Made by a program: the position numbers and the translations under genes. Under the pieces are notes generated by a model that was not told the origin of the DNA, did no database searches, and was given only the letters and a program-made list of their open reading frames with translations. Below, in pieces: positions 26,953 through 36,520 of a DNA stretch of 64,000 bases; the stretch's first letter is position 1; the number at the start of each line of letters is the position of its first letter. The stretch is from Chitinophaga sp. XS-30. GTDB taxonomy: Bacteria > Bacteroidota > Bacteroidia > Chitinophagales > Chitinophagaceae. Where the stretch lies: the NCBI RefSeq assembly GCF_008086345.1, contig NZ_CP043006.1, forward strand, positions 1,300,032-1,364,031, written 5' to 3'.

Positions 26953-27615
26953 ATGTTTGAAATCAAATATTTCACGGTTAATCCCCTCCAGGAAAACACG
27001 TACGTCCTTATAAACGACAAAAAGGACTGTATCATTATAGATCCGGGCTTTTATTATCAAAATGAACGGGAAGAATTCCTTCAATTCATACGGGAAAACG
27101 GCCTGAAGGTTGTCCGCCTGCTCAATACGCACTGTCATCTCGACCATATTTTCGCCAATAGCCTTGTGGCAAAGACCTTCAGTGTGGGGCTGGAGATCCA
27201 CCGGAAAGACCAGGTGGTGCTGGACCGGTCGCCCCAGTCTGGCATCATGTACAACCTGCCTTTTGAGCCTTCTCCGATGCCCAAAAGTTACCTGGAAGAG
27301 GGAGATAAAGTGGTGCTGGGAGATGATGTGCTGGAAGTATTGCTGACGCCCGGGCATTCACCGGGCAGTATTTCCTTTTACTGCGCCGCACAGCAGTTTG
27401 TGATCGCCGGGGATGTGCTGTTCAGGCAGAGCGTTGGCCGGTCCGACTTCCCGGGCGGGAATTTCGATACCCTGGCCCGCAGCATCCGGGAAAAGCTGTA
27501 CAATCTGCCCGATGAAGTGGTGGTCTATCCCGGCCATGGCCCCTCTACCACCATTGGATTTGAGAAGGAACACAACCCCTTTGTTCCGGAGGACCCGAAC
27601 ACGAGATTTGCATAA
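26953..27615 (+). CDS. MBL-fold metallo-hydrolase, glyoxalase II-like
   Basis: 220-residue metallo-beta-lactamase-fold hydrolase. Metal ligands THCHLDH (H60, H62, D64, H65), LTPGHSPGS, AGDVLF and YPGHGPST are all present. The arrangement is that of the YcbL / glyoxalase II-like group with a short C-terminus, so a thioester such as S-lactoylglutathione or another small thioester is a possible substrate; Bacteroidota often lack glutathione, so this is uncertain. Start ATG 26953 lies 57 bases from the divergent 26895 gene. Confidence 0.9.
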   Translation: MFEIKYFTVNPLQENTYVLINDKKDCIIIDPGFYYQNEREEFLQFIRENGLKVVRLLNTHCHLDHIFANSLVAKTFSVGLEIHRKDQVVLDRSPQSGIMYNLPFEPSPMPKSYLEEGDKVVLGDDVLEVLLTPGHSPGSISFYCAAQQFVIAGDVLFRQSVGRSDFPGGNFDTLARSIREKLYNLPDEVVVYPGHGPSTTIGFEKEHNPFVPEDPNTRFA

Positions 27616-27646
27616 CCGGCTGTTTGTCAATCTTTCGCATGAGATA

Positions 27647-29128
27647 TCAGGGCTTGCGCAACAACAGCCGCCTGAAATCGCCCCTTTCCATCCAGCCGGT
27701 AACGGCCATGTATATACCCAGCCCCACGAGGCCGCAGGCATGTACCGTCCAGATACCCGGCTGCAGCGACCGGATATAATGGTGGACGATGTAAATGCCC
27801 GAAGCCAGCAGCAGGAAGAACAAGACCCGTTTCGCATCATAAGGCACCGGGTAGTATTTCTGCCCCAGCAGGTAGGAAACCATCATCATAAAGGCATAAC
27901 AGATAAAAGTGGCCCAGGCGGAACCGGTGTAGCCGAAGTAGGGTATCCACCAGATATTCAGCAGAATGGTAATAGCGGCACCGGCCAGCGTGATGTAAGC
28001 GCCGGTCATATTCCGGTTGGTAAGTTTATACCAGATGGACAGGTTGTAATAAATGCCCAGGAACACCGTGCCCATGGTAAGGATCGGCACAATGTTCAGC
28101 CCCTCCGCATATACCGGGTCTTTCCGGGTGATCAGTACTTTCCACACATCCAGGAACAGGGCCACCACGAGAAAGACCGCCCCGGAGGCTATGGTGAAGA
28201 ATTTCATCACACGGGCATAGGTAAAGCGGGAATCCTCATTTTTGCTCTGGTTAAAGAAGAACGGTTCCGCACCCATCCGGAACGCCTGTATGAAAATGGT
28301 GATCAGCATCGCCAGTTTATAATTGGCGCCAAAGATCCCAAGTTCTGTGAGCTTCTCTTCTGCCGGCAGGGTAGACACCTTGGTGTACACCAGCCTGCTC
28401 AGCATTTCATTGATCATCCCTCCGAATCCCACGATCACCAGCGGCATGCTGTAACGCATCACATCATTCCATAACTGTTTGTCGAACAACCAGCGGAAAG
28501 CCGTCACCTCGCGGTAAAGGAACACCAGTGCAAAAAAGCTGCCCAGCATATTGGCGATCAGGATGTAACCCACCCCGAAAGAAGCGTTGTACCAGCTAAA
28601 CAGCGGATTACCGGCAAATTTCGGGCAGATGATGAGGAAGAAGATCGTGAACAGTATCTGCGTGATGATCGTCAGTACCTTTACCAGCGCATATTTACGC
28701 GGCCGGCCTTCCTGGCGCAGCCTGGCGAAGGGAAGGGTGGCGAGCGTGTCGAAGAAGATGATCCAGGCCATGTAGACGACATAATCCTCCCGCCCGGAGA
28801 TCTCCAGAAAATCTGCCAGCGGCCTGGCTCCTGCAATGATCAGCACGGTGAGCACCGTGGTGGACACGAACAGCGAGATGCAAAGCGTATTGTAAAGCTT
28901 CGTTTTGTCGGTTAGCTGTACAAAGCGGAAATAGCTGGTTTCCAGCCCGTAGGTAAATAAAATGTTCAGGAAAGGGATGGCGGCATACACCTGGGTAATG
29001 ACCCCGAACTCGTCCGGCGAAAATATGCTGGTGAAAAATAGCTGGAGGATAAAGCCGAGAAACCTGGCCGTTATTGTTGGCAGGCCATACCAGATGGTCT
29101 GGCCCGCAAGTTTTTTGATACTTCCCAA
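27647..29128 (-). CDS. polysaccharide flippase (Wzx / MATE-like), TTG start
   Basis: 493 residues with about 12-14 membrane helices, of the oligosaccharide flippase / polysaccharide biosynthesis protein superfamily, which moves lipid-linked sugars over the inner membrane. The beginning GSIKKLAGQTIWYGLPTITARFLGFILQ matches the family N-terminus, but the only start available is TTG at 29128: an in-frame TAG stands six codons upstream and the next methionine is far inside. No glycosyltransferases are beside it. It is followed at some distance by the convergent MBL gene. Confidence 0.9.
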   Translation of the reverse strand: MGSIKKLAGQTIWYGLPTITARFLGFILQLFFTSIFSPDEFGVITQVYAAIPFLNILFTYGLETSYFRFVQLTDKTKLYNTLCISLFVSTTVLTVLIIAGARPLADFLEISGREDYVVYMAWIIFFDTLATLPFARLRQEGRPRKYALVKVLTIITQILFTIFFLIICPKFAGNPLFSWYNASFGVGYILIANMLGSFFALVFLYREVTAFRWLFDKQLWNDVMRYSMPLVIVGFGGMINEMLSRLVYTKVSTLPAEEKLTELGIFGANYKLAMLITIFIQAFRMGAEPFFFNQSKNEDSRFTYARVMKFFTIASGAVFLVVALFLDVWKVLITRKDPVYAEGLNIVPILTMGTVFLGIYYNLSIWYKLTNRNMTGAYITLAGAAITILLNIWWIPYFGYTGSAWATFICYAFMMMVSYLLGQKYYPVPYDAKRVLFFLLLASGIYIVHHYIRSLQPGIWTVHACGLVGLGIYMAVTGWMERGDFRRLLLRKP

Positions 29129-29149
29129 AACGCTGATTTTGTGCTAAAA

Positions 29150-29551
29150 TTAATCGTTTCCAAATTGATTGCGGCGGTTGCTTTTCTTTTCGCTTATGCG
29201 TTTCTTGAATTGCAGCCTTTTCTCGATCATCGCTTTCGTCGGTTTTACCTTGATCCGTTTTTTCGGGACGATCAGTGCCTGCTGCAACAACCGGCTCATC
29301 TTTTTAATGACCTCCACCTTGTTGCCCAACTGGCTGCGTTCCGTCTGGGACCGCACCTGCAGCAAACCTTCGGCATTCAGCCGGTCGCCCAGTTTCTCCA
29401 TCAGCCGCGCTTTCTGCTCTTCCGTGAACACCGCTGAAGCAGCGATATCAAAATAGCCTTCCACCATGGTTTCCACCTTGTTCACGTTCTGGCCTCCCTT
29501 GCCGCCGCTGCGCGCCGTTTTGAATTTTATTTCCGATGATATGTCAGGCAT
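29150..29551 (-). CDS. arfB: ArfB-like peptidyl-tRNA hydrolase (ribosome rescue)
   Basis: 133 residues. Catalytic GGQ at 19-21 within TARSGGKGGQNVNKVE, and a C-terminal tail rich in Lys/Arg (KRLQFKKRISEKKSNRRNQFGND) that in ArfB/YaeJ enters the empty mRNA channel. There is no codon-recognition domain, which separates it from RF1/RF2. It would release peptides from stalled ribosomes without a stop codon. ATG 29551 is chosen from the family start MPDISSEIKFKTARS and from the promoter element at 29575. It ends 22 bases before the flippase start and may be co-transcribed. Confidence 0.92.
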   Translation of the reverse strand: MPDISSEIKFKTARSGGKGGQNVNKVETMVEGYFDIAASAVFTEEQKARLMEKLGDRLNAEGLLQVRSQTERSQLGNKVEVIKKMSRLLQQALIVPKKRIKVKPTKAMIEKRLQFKKRISEKKSNRRNQFGND

Positions 29552-29574
29552 AAAGCATTGCTTATCTTTAAACA

Positions 29575-29582
29575 CAAATTTA
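29575..29582 (-). promoter_or_regulatory. TAnnTTTG promoter element for arfB-like gene
   Basis: TAAATTTG on the minus strand, 23 bases before the ATG at 29551. Confidence 0.5.
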
Positions 29583-29702
29583 AAGGGAATACACGGAATA
29601 AATATTAACTGATGAAAGCGGGCATGGCGCAAGCGACGCACACTGGAATGATTATTCACCATGCGAGATGCCATGTGACCGCTAAAAAGCAATTATAAAC
29701 AC

Positions 29703-30155
29703 ATGAAAGCGGTGATACAAAGAGTGGCAAATGCGGCGGTAACCATCAACGGTGTGGTGAAATCGGCCATACAGCAGGGCTTGCTGGTGCTCGTGGGGAT
29801 AGAGGATGCAGACGGTGCGGAAGATATCACCTGGCTCAGCAGCAAGATCGTGAACCTGCGCATCTTTAATGACGATAATGGCGTTATGAACCGGAGTGTG
29901 CTGGAAACCGGCGGAGACATCATCCTCGTCAGCCAGTTCACCCTTCATGCTTCCACGAAAAAAGGCAACCGCCCTTCCTATCTCAAAGCCAGCAGACCGG
30001 AAGTGGCCATTCCGCGCTACGAAAAAATGAAAGCGCAGCTGGAAGCGGACCTGGGCAAGCCCGTTGGCTCCGGGGAATTCGGCGCAGATATGAAAGTTTC
30101 CCTGCTGAATGACGGCCCCGTTACCATCATCATCGATACAAAACACCGCGAGTAA
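29703..30155 (+). CDS. dtd: D-aminoacyl-tRNA deacylase
   Basis: 150-residue Dtd that removes D-amino acids and glycine mis-charged on tRNA. Start MKAVIQRVANAAV is standard, and both active-site motifs are visible: SQFTLHA and the NDGPVT element (cross-subunit Gly-cisPro). It is followed after 25 bases by a MazG-like gene, a pairing common in the phylum. It is divergent from the arfB-like gene. Confidence 0.97.
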   Translation: MKAVIQRVANAAVTINGVVKSAIQQGLLVLVGIEDADGAEDITWLSSKIVNLRIFNDDNGVMNRSVLETGGDIILVSQFTLHASTKKGNRPSYLKASRPEVAIPRYEKMKAQLEADLGKPVGSGEFGADMKVSLLNDGPVTIIIDTKHRE

Positions 30156-30180
30156 CCTTCATCAAAAAAAAGAAACGATT

Positions 30181-30507
30181 ATGACCATCAAAGAAGCCCA
30201 GGAGCAGGTGGACCAATGGATCAACACCACCGGCGTACGGTACTTTTCCGAACTAACGAATATGGCGATATTAACGGAAGAAGTGGGAGAAGTGGCCAGG
30301 ATCATCGCCCGGCAGTATGGGGACCAGTCATTCAAAGAATCGGATAAGCATAAGGAGCTGGCTGATGAGCTGGCAGACGTGTTCTGGGTAGTGCTTTGCC
30401 TGGCCAACCAGACGGGTATTGACCTGACCGCCGCGCTGGAGAAAAATTTCGATAAAAAGAACATCCGGGATGCTACCCGGCATAAGGACAATGAAAAACT
30501 CAGATAG
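30181..30507 (+). CDS. MazG-like nucleotide pyrophosphohydrolase
   Basis: 108-residue all-alpha NTP pyrophosphohydrolase. The metal-binding pattern EEVGEVAR ... ELADELADVFW (ExxE and ExxD) is complete. Such short MazG/dUTPase-like enzymes clear non-canonical or damaged nucleotides. ATG 30181 is used; an upstream in-frame reading from 30109 overlaps dtd and has no family similarity. Confidence 0.93.
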   Translation: MTIKEAQEQVDQWINTTGVRYFSELTNMAILTEEVGEVARIIARQYGDQSFKESDKHKELADELADVFWVVLCLANQTGIDLTAALEKNFDKKNIRDATRHKDNEKLR

Positions 30508-30561
30508 CAAGCATTATACAAGTAGTTAATTAATATAATACGTCTTTTCAAAATTCAAATT

Positions 30562-30569
30562 TATCTTTG
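30562..30569 (+). promoter_or_regulatory. TAnnTTTG promoter element for glyS
   Basis: TATCTTTG ends 7 bases before the glyS ATG, so the mRNA leader would be very short or absent. Confidence 0.7.
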
Positions 30570-30576
30570 CGCGACT

Positions 30577-32007
30577 ATGGCAACAGATCAGAATAAATTC
30601 CAGGCGATCATTTCGCATTGTAAAGAATACGGTTTCATCTTTCAGTCCAGCGAGATTTACGATGGATTGAGCGCAGTATATGATTATGGCCAGTATGGTG
30701 CTGAGCTGAAGAAGAACGTTCGTGATTACTGGTGGAAGAGCATGACGCAGATGCATGAGAATATTGTGGGGATCGATTCTGCGATCTTCATGCACCCCAC
30801 GATCTGGAAAGCTTCCGGGCATGTGGATAATTTCAGTGATCCGATGATCGATAATAAAGACAGCAAGAAGCGTTATCGTATAGACCATCTGATCGAAGCC
30901 CATGCGGAAACCCTGCCTGAACCGGCCGGCGCTGCATTGATACAGAAGATGGAAGACCTGCTGAAAGAAAATGATTATGCCGGCCTGAAAACACTGATAG
31001 AAGAAGAGAAGATAAAGTGCGCCGTAAGCGGCACCAGCAACTGGACGGAAGTACGCCAGTTCAACCTGATGTTTTCCACCCAGTTGGGCAGCGTAGCCGA
31101 AGACGCCAGCGAAATATACCTGCGCCCGGAAACCGCGCAGGGCATTTTCGTGAATTTCCTGAATGTGCAGAAGACCGGCCGTATGAAGATACCTTTCGGT
31201 ATCGCGCAGGTGGGCAAGGCTTTCCGCAATGAGATCGTAGCCCGTCAGTTCGTATTCCGGATGCGGGAATTCGAACAGATGGAAATGCAGTTCTTCATCC
31301 GCCCCGGCACCCAGCAGGAGTGGTATGCCTACTGGAAGGAAGAGCGCATGAACTGGCACAAAAGCCTCGGCCTTAAACCGGAGCACCTGCAATACCACGA
31401 TCACGTAAAGCTGGCGCATTATGCTGATGCAGCTGTGGATATCGAATACAATTTCCCGATAGGGTTCAAGGAAGTGGAAGGGATCCACTCCCGCACGGAT
31501 TTTGACCTGAAGCAGCATCAGCAATACTCCGGCAAGAAGATGCAGTATTTTGATACTGAGATCAATCAGAATTATATTCCTTACGTCATTGAAACTTCTA
31601 TCGGTCTGGACCGTTGCTGCCTGATGGTGTTAAGCGAGGCTTATGAAGAGCAGGACCTGAGCACTGCGGAAAAAGCGGATAGTCGTGTTGTATTGAAATT
31701 CCCCGCGAAACTGGCGCCCATTAAACTGGCTGTTTTCCCCCTCACTAAAAAAGATGGCCTGCCGGAACTGGCAAAAGAACTGATGGCAGACTGCAAAAAG
31801 AATTTTTATTGCTATTATGAGGAGAAGGATAGCATCGGTAAACGCTACCGCCGCCAGGATGCCATCGGCACACCTTTCTGCGTAACGGTAGACCACCAGA
31901 CCAAAGAAGACGGCACCGTAACCATCCGCCACCGGGACAGTATGGAGCAGGAGCGTATTCCCATGAGCAGCGTGAAGGAACTGGTGATGAAAGCGGTGAT
32001 GGATTAA
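30577..32007 (+). CDS. glyS: glycyl-tRNA synthetase, alpha2 type
   Basis: 476-residue class II synthetase of the homodimeric (archaeal/eukaryote-like) type, not the bacterial alpha2beta2 type. Motif 2 region FRNEIVARQFVFRMREFEQME, RPETAQGIFVNF and motif 3 SIGLDRCCLMVL are present, followed by the anticodon-binding domain (LAPIKLAVFPLTKKDGL ... GKRYRRQDAIGTPFCVTVD). Its promoter box sits 7 bases before the ATG. Downstream, 32008-32157 separates it from the convergent reductase gene without a clear terminator. Confidence 0.97.
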   Translation: MATDQNKFQAIISHCKEYGFIFQSSEIYDGLSAVYDYGQYGAELKKNVRDYWWKSMTQMHENIVGIDSAIFMHPTIWKASGHVDNFSDPMIDNKDSKKRYRIDHLIEAHAETLPEPAGAALIQKMEDLLKENDYAGLKTLIEEEKIKCAVSGTSNWTEVRQFNLMFSTQLGSVAEDASEIYLRPETAQGIFVNFLNVQKTGRMKIPFGIAQVGKAFRNEIVARQFVFRMREFEQMEMQFFIRPGTQQEWYAYWKEERMNWHKSLGLKPEHLQYHDHVKLAHYADAAVDIEYNFPIGFKEVEGIHSRTDFDLKQHQQYSGKKMQYFDTEINQNYIPYVIETSIGLDRCCLMVLSEAYEEQDLSTAEKADSRVVLKFPAKLAPIKLAVFPLTKKDGLPELAKELMADCKKNFYCYYEEKDSIGKRYRRQDAIGTPFCVTVDHQTKEDGTVTIRHRDSMEQERIPMSSVKELVMKAVMD

Positions 32008-32157
32008 GGGCGTATTCACCGTGCAGACCAGCCTCAAGCGGTACAGATTTACCCACGAAAGGACGTTTTGAGCCTTAAGAAGAACCTGCAAGCCGTGCCT
32101 GTAACTGCATTGTGGTCGCAGTAAGAGAGCGGATTGACCTTTCTGTTCATTCCCGCA

Positions 32158-32877
32158 TCACCCATACAGTTCCAGGTGAACATCATGCCGGTCATACCCC
32201 ATGGCCTGTATCTTCTGCCGTGCTTCATCGATCATGGCTTTCCAGCCGCAGAGGTAGAAATGCGCCGGCCTTTTGTCCGCCAGCAACTCCTCGTACACAG
32301 CATGCACATATCCTTTCCGGCCGCTCCAGGACGGGTCGCGGGATAAAGTGGGAATGTACTGGAATCCCGGCATCTCCTGTTGCAATTGCATCATCTCCGC
32401 CTTGTACAGCAGGTCGCTTTCCTTCCGGGAGCCGGAGATCAGGTAAATATCAGGGTGTTCGATGCCGTGCAGCCTGAGGTGATGCAACATGGAGCGGAAA
32501 GGCGCAATGCCGGTACCGGTGCAGATGAGGAAAATGTCACGGTCCATCGTCTCCGGCAGCACGAAATGGCCAAGCGGCCCCCGCAAGGTCAGCTCACTGC
32601 CTTCTTTTACTTCCGTAAAGAGGTAAGTGGAGCCGGCCCCTCCTTCCAGTAATACGATCACCAGTTCGATCTCGTTACTGCCGTTGGGATGGGAGGCGAT
32701 GGAGTAGCTCCGCCATCGTTTATTTTTCTGTTCGTGGATCGGCAGGTCCAGGGTCACAAACTGTCCGGGTTTAAAATCAAACTTGTCTTTTTCGGTAACG
32801 CGGATCCAGAACCTTTTCGTGTTATGCGTTTCGTCCACGATCTTCGTGACCACGCCTGTTTGCCATTGTTCCAGCAT
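32158..32877 (-). CDS. ferredoxin-NADP reductase family flavoprotein
   Basis: 239-residue FAD/NAD(P) oxidoreductase. The FAD-binding motif RSYSIAS (about 56-62), the NAD(P) motif GTGIAPFRSM (about 120-129) and the C-terminal FYLCGWKAMIDEARQ are present. There is no iron-sulphur domain, so it needs a separate electron partner such as ferredoxin or flavodoxin; compare Fpr/FNR and phenol-hydroxylase reductase cores. It is divergent from mfd. Confidence 0.92.
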   Translation of the reverse strand: MLEQWQTGVVTKIVDETHNTKRFWIRVTEKDKFDFKPGQFVTLDLPIHEQKNKRWRSYSIASHPNGSNEIELVIVLLEGGAGSTYLFTEVKEGSELTLRGPLGHFVLPETMDRDIFLICTGTGIAPFRSMLHHLRLHGIEHPDIYLISGSRKESDLLYKAEMMQLQQEMPGFQYIPTLSRDPSWSGRKGYVHAVYEELLADKRPAHFYLCGWKAMIDEARQKIQAMGYDRHDVHLELYG

Positions 32878-32993
32878 GCAGCAAGGATTTATGCATTATC
32901 TACTCCCTTATCAGATCAGTATCCTATCAATTTACACAAAAATCCAGAATTTATAAAATCGCGGCAGCTGCGCCTGTCCAATATAAAATGCAT

Positions 32994-33001
32994 TATCTTT
33001 G
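32994..33001 (+). promoter_or_regulatory. TAnnTTTG promoter element for mfd
   Basis: TATCTTTG ends 8 bases before the mfd ATG. Confidence 0.7.
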
Positions 33002-33009
33002 CATCCTTC

Positions 33010-36000
33010 ATGAATTTGCAGGGAGTTTTACAGTTGTTTGATCGCGATAACCGTCTGAAATCACTGGCGGCCGGGATCGCCTTGCCCGAACCCCGCTATT
33101 TTCACCTGACAGGCCTCTCCGGCAGCGCCGCAAATTTCGTGGCGGCCCATGCCTGGGGCTCAACGGACGCCAATCATCTCATCATCCTGAACGACAAGGA
33201 AGAGGCCGCCTACTTTCACAACGACCTGGAGCAGCTCACCGAAGCCCTCGATATCCTTTATTTCCCGGATTCCTTCAAGAAAACCGGCCAGTTCCATGAA
33301 CTGAACAGCAGCCACAGCATGCTGCGCACGGAAGCGTTGATGAAGTTCACCGGCCGGAACGTCCATAAAAAGATACTCGTTACCTATCCGGAAGCCCTTT
33401 GGGAGAAAGTAGCCGGAAATGCCGCGTACAATGCCAATATGGTGCATGTGAAAGTGGGCGAAACATTGAAGGTGGATGAATTGCTGGAAAAGCTGGTGAG
33501 CTGGGGCTTCGAACATTCCGATTTTGTTTACGGCCCCGGTCAGTACGCGGTCCGTGGCGGGATACTGGATATTTATTCCTTCGGCAATGAAAAACCCTAC
33601 CGCCTGGAGCTTTTCGGAGAGGAGGTAGACTCTATCCGCCTGTTTGACCCGGAAACCCAGCTCAGCGAACGCAAACTCATGCAGGTGACGCTCATTGCCA
33701 ACATGGATACCCGCGCCAGCACTCACCTTAAGATGAGCCTGCCGGATTTCCTTCCGGAAAACACGGTGGTCTGGATCAAAGACCCGGTATATGTACAGGG
33801 CGTAATACAGCAAATGGAACAACGGCTGGACGACTGGTTGCAGACCGGTCAGAAAGTAAAGGCCGGGGAAGAGGAGGAGATGGAAATTGCTGAAGCGGAT
33901 TTCGTAAAGGGCAGGGAATTGATGGAACTGCTGTTGCAGCGTTCCTGCGTGGTGTTCGGCCCGCATTTTTCTTTTGAGAAAGTCCCGGCCGCCGTAGAGA
34001 CCTTCCCCTTCAGCACAGCGGAACAACCCGTATTCAACCGGCAGTTCGATCTGTTAATCAAAGACCTCGCACAACATAATACCAATAAATACACGCTCTT
34101 CATCTTCGCCGAAAACCCTCGCCAGCTGGAACGCCTGCGCAGCATTTTCGAGGACCTGAAGGCCGATTTTGTCTTTTACCCCATTCCCGTGGCCATCAGC
34201 AGCGGATTCATCGATCATGACCTCCGCATCGTCTGTTATACCGATCATCAGATCTTCCAGCGTTTCCATAAATCCAGGGTAAAGCAGGCCTATAACAAGA
34301 ACAAGGCTATCACGCTGAAAACCCTGCGGGAGCTGCAGGCCGGTGATTTCGTCACGCATATCGATCATGGTGTAGGCGTGTACAGCGGATTGCAGAAGAT
34401 CGAGGTTGCCGGTAAAATGCAGGAAGCCATCCGCATCATCTACAAAAACAATGATCTGTTGTATGTGAACATCAACTCACTGCACAAGATCAGCAAATAT
34501 ACCGGCAAAGAAGGCGTTGAACCCCGTGTCAACAAACTCGGCAGCGATGCATGGGACAAGCTGAAGGAAAAGGCCAAGACCCAGGTCAAAGACATCGCAA
34601 AAGACCTCATCAAACTGTATGCCGCGCGTAAGGCGCAGCAAGGGTTTGCTCACGCGCCGGACACCTATCTTCAAACTGAACTGGAGGCATCTTTCCTGTA
34701 TGAGGACACGCCCGATCAAAGCAAGGCCGTATCCGATGTGAAGCGCGATATGGAATCCCCCGCCCCCATGGACCGGCTTGTATGCGGCGATGTAGGGTTC
34801 GGGAAAACGGAAGTGGCCGTCCGCGCCGCCTTCAAAACCGTTGTGGACGGCAAACAGGCCGCCGTACTTGTGCCCACCACCATCCTCGCTTTTCAGCATT
34901 ACAAAACGTTTTCGGACCGCCTGAAAGACTTCCCCTGTACGGTCGACTACATCAACCGGTTCAAATCCGCAAAAGAAAAAAAAGAAACCCTGCAGCGGCT
35001 GGCGGACGGAAAGATAGATATCATCATCGGTACGCATGCCTTGCTCGGCAAGGATGTGAAGTTCAAAGACCTTGGCGCGATGATCGTGGACGAAGAACAG
35101 AAGTTCGGCGTTACCGCGAAGGAAAAGCTCAAAACACTCAAAGTAAACGTAGACACGCTGACACTAACGGCAACGCCTATTCCGAGAACACTGCAGTTCT
35201 CGCTTATGGGCGCGCGCGACCTGTCCGTTATCAATACCCCGCCGCCCAACCGTCAGCCCATAGAAACGGAAGTGCAGGTGTTCGACAAGGATGCCATCCG
35301 CGACGCGATCTACTATGAAACGGAACGCGGCGGCCAGGTCTACTTCATCCACAACCGCGTGAACGGCCTCCGCGAAATGGCCGGCCTGCTCCAGGAGCTT
35401 TGTCCCGATCTGAGCATCGCCACGGCGCACGGTCAGCTGGAAGGGCACAAGCTGGAAGAAGTGATCCTCGATTTTATCGACCGGAAATATGATGTGCTGG
35501 TTTGCACCAATATCGTGGAAAGCGGGGTGGATATCTCCAACGCCAATACCATCATCATCAATAACGCCCATCACTTCGGGCTGAGCGACCTGCACCAGTT
35601 GCGCGGCCGCGTGGGCCGGAGCAACAAGAAGGCATTCTGTTATCTGCTGGCGCCGCCGATGAGCACACTTCCGGCGGACAGCCGCAAACGCCTGCAAACC
35701 CTCGAACAGCACAGTGAGCTGGGCAGCGGCTTCCAGATCGCGATGCGGGACCTGGATATCCGCGGCGCGGGGAACCTCCTGGGCGGCGAACAAAGCGGCT
35801 TCATCTCCGAGATCGGCTTCGACATGTACACCAAGATACTTGATGAAGCCATCCGCGAACTGAAACAAACGGAATTCAAAGACCTGTTCAAAGAACAGCT
35901 CGAAGAGAAACGGGACTTCATCAGCGATTGCACCATCGATACCGACCTCGAAATACTGATCCCCGATTCCTACGTGGAAAGCATCCAGGAACGCCTGAAC

Positions 36001-36381
36001 CTCTATCAGGAACTGGATAATATCACACAGGAAAACAAATTGCAGGAGTTCGCGGCCGGACTGGAAGATCGTTTCGGACCGACGCCTGATCCGGTGAAAG
36101 ACCTTTTTACCACCATCCGCTGCAGATGGATGGCCATCGAACTGGGATTCGAAAAGATGATCCTCAAAGAAGAAACGTTGCGCTGTTACTTTATCAACAA
36201 CCCGGACAGCCCTTATTTCGAATCACCCACATTCCAGCATCTGCTGCATTATATCCAGGCACGCACCAATAACGCCCGGCTGAAGCAGACCGGGAAGAAT
36301 TTTATGCTGATCGTATCCCGCATCAAAACGATGGATGATCTGTACACCTTCCTGAAAGGCATTATCGATGCGCGCAGCTAA
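33010..36381 (+). CDS. mfd: transcription-repair coupling factor
   Basis: 1123-residue ATP-dependent translocase that removes RNA polymerase stalled at DNA damage and brings in UvrA. Domains in order: UvrB-like region (about 1-330), RNA-polymerase-interacting CarD-like domain (GDFVTHIDHGVGVYSGLQKIE, about 445-465), RecG-like helicase with Walker A GDVGFGKTEVAV and DEEQ box (VDEEQKFGV), the TATPIPRTLQ motif III, VESGVDISNANT and QLRGRVGR motifs, and the C-terminal TRCF domain. The long open frame upstream of 33010 runs through the promoter and into the reductase gene and is not part of the protein. Confidence 0.97.
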   Translation: MNLQGVLQLFDRDNRLKSLAAGIALPEPRYFHLTGLSGSAANFVAAHAWGSTDANHLIILNDKEEAAYFHNDLEQLTEALDILYFPDSFKKTGQFHELNSSHSMLRTEALMKFTGRNVHKKILVTYPEALWEKVAGNAAYNANMVHVKVGETLKVDELLEKLVSWGFEHSDFVYGPGQYAVRGGILDIYSFGNEKPYRLELFGEEVDSIRLFDPETQLSERKLMQVTLIANMDTRASTHLKMSLPDFLPENTVVWIKDPVYVQGVIQQMEQRLDDWLQTGQKVKAGEEEEMEIAEADFVKGRELMELLLQRSCVVFGPHFSFEKVPAAVETFPFSTAEQPVFNRQFDLLIKDLAQHNTNKYTLFIFAENPRQLERLRSIFEDLKADFVFYPIPVAISSGFIDHDLRIVCYTDHQIFQRFHKSRVKQAYNKNKAITLKTLRELQAGDFVTHIDHGVGVYSGLQKIEVAGKMQEAIRIIYKNNDLLYVNINSLHKISKYTGKEGVEPRVNKLGSDAWDKLKEKAKTQVKDIAKDLIKLYAARKAQQGFAHAPDTYLQTELEASFLYEDTPDQSKAVSDVKRDMESPAPMDRLVCGDVGFGKTEVAVRAAFKTVVDGKQAAVLVPTTILAFQHYKTFSDRLKDFPCTVDYINRFKSAKEKKETLQRLADGKIDIIIGTHALLGKDVKFKDLGAMIVDEEQKFGVTAKEKLKTLKVNVDTLTLTATPIPRTLQFSLMGARDLSVINTPPPNRQPIETEVQVFDKDAIRDAIYYETERGGQVYFIHNRVNGLREMAGLLQELCPDLSIATAHGQLEGHKLEEVILDFIDRKYDVLVCTNIVESGVDISNANTIIINNAHHFGLSDLHQLRGRVGRSNKKAFCYLLAPPMSTLPADSRKRLQTLEQHSELGSGFQIAMRDLDIRGAGNLLGGEQSGFISEIGFDMYTKILDEAIRELKQTEFKDLFKEQLEEKRDFISDCTIDTDLEILIPDSYVESIQERLNLYQELDNITQENKLQEFAAGLEDRFGPTPDPVKDLFTTIRCRWMAIELGFEKMILKEETLRCYFINNPDSPYFESPTFQHLLHYIQARTNNARLKQTGKNFMLIVSRIKTMDDLYTFLKGIIDARS

Positions 36382-36520
36382 AGAAATGTAACTTATTTTT
36401 GCCCGGAACGTTACATGCTGAACAACTCCTTTAAAACTTAAAAAAAAGTTAAAGCCTGCAAGGGCATATGGAAACAAACCTTAACCCTGCATCCTGAGAT
36501 TGAATTTAAAAAGCAAAACC

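Noticed and set aside
32008-32157. Possible RNA or terminator between glyS and the reductase gene
   Set aside because: I could not find a stable stem with a T-run; only chance complementarities were seen.
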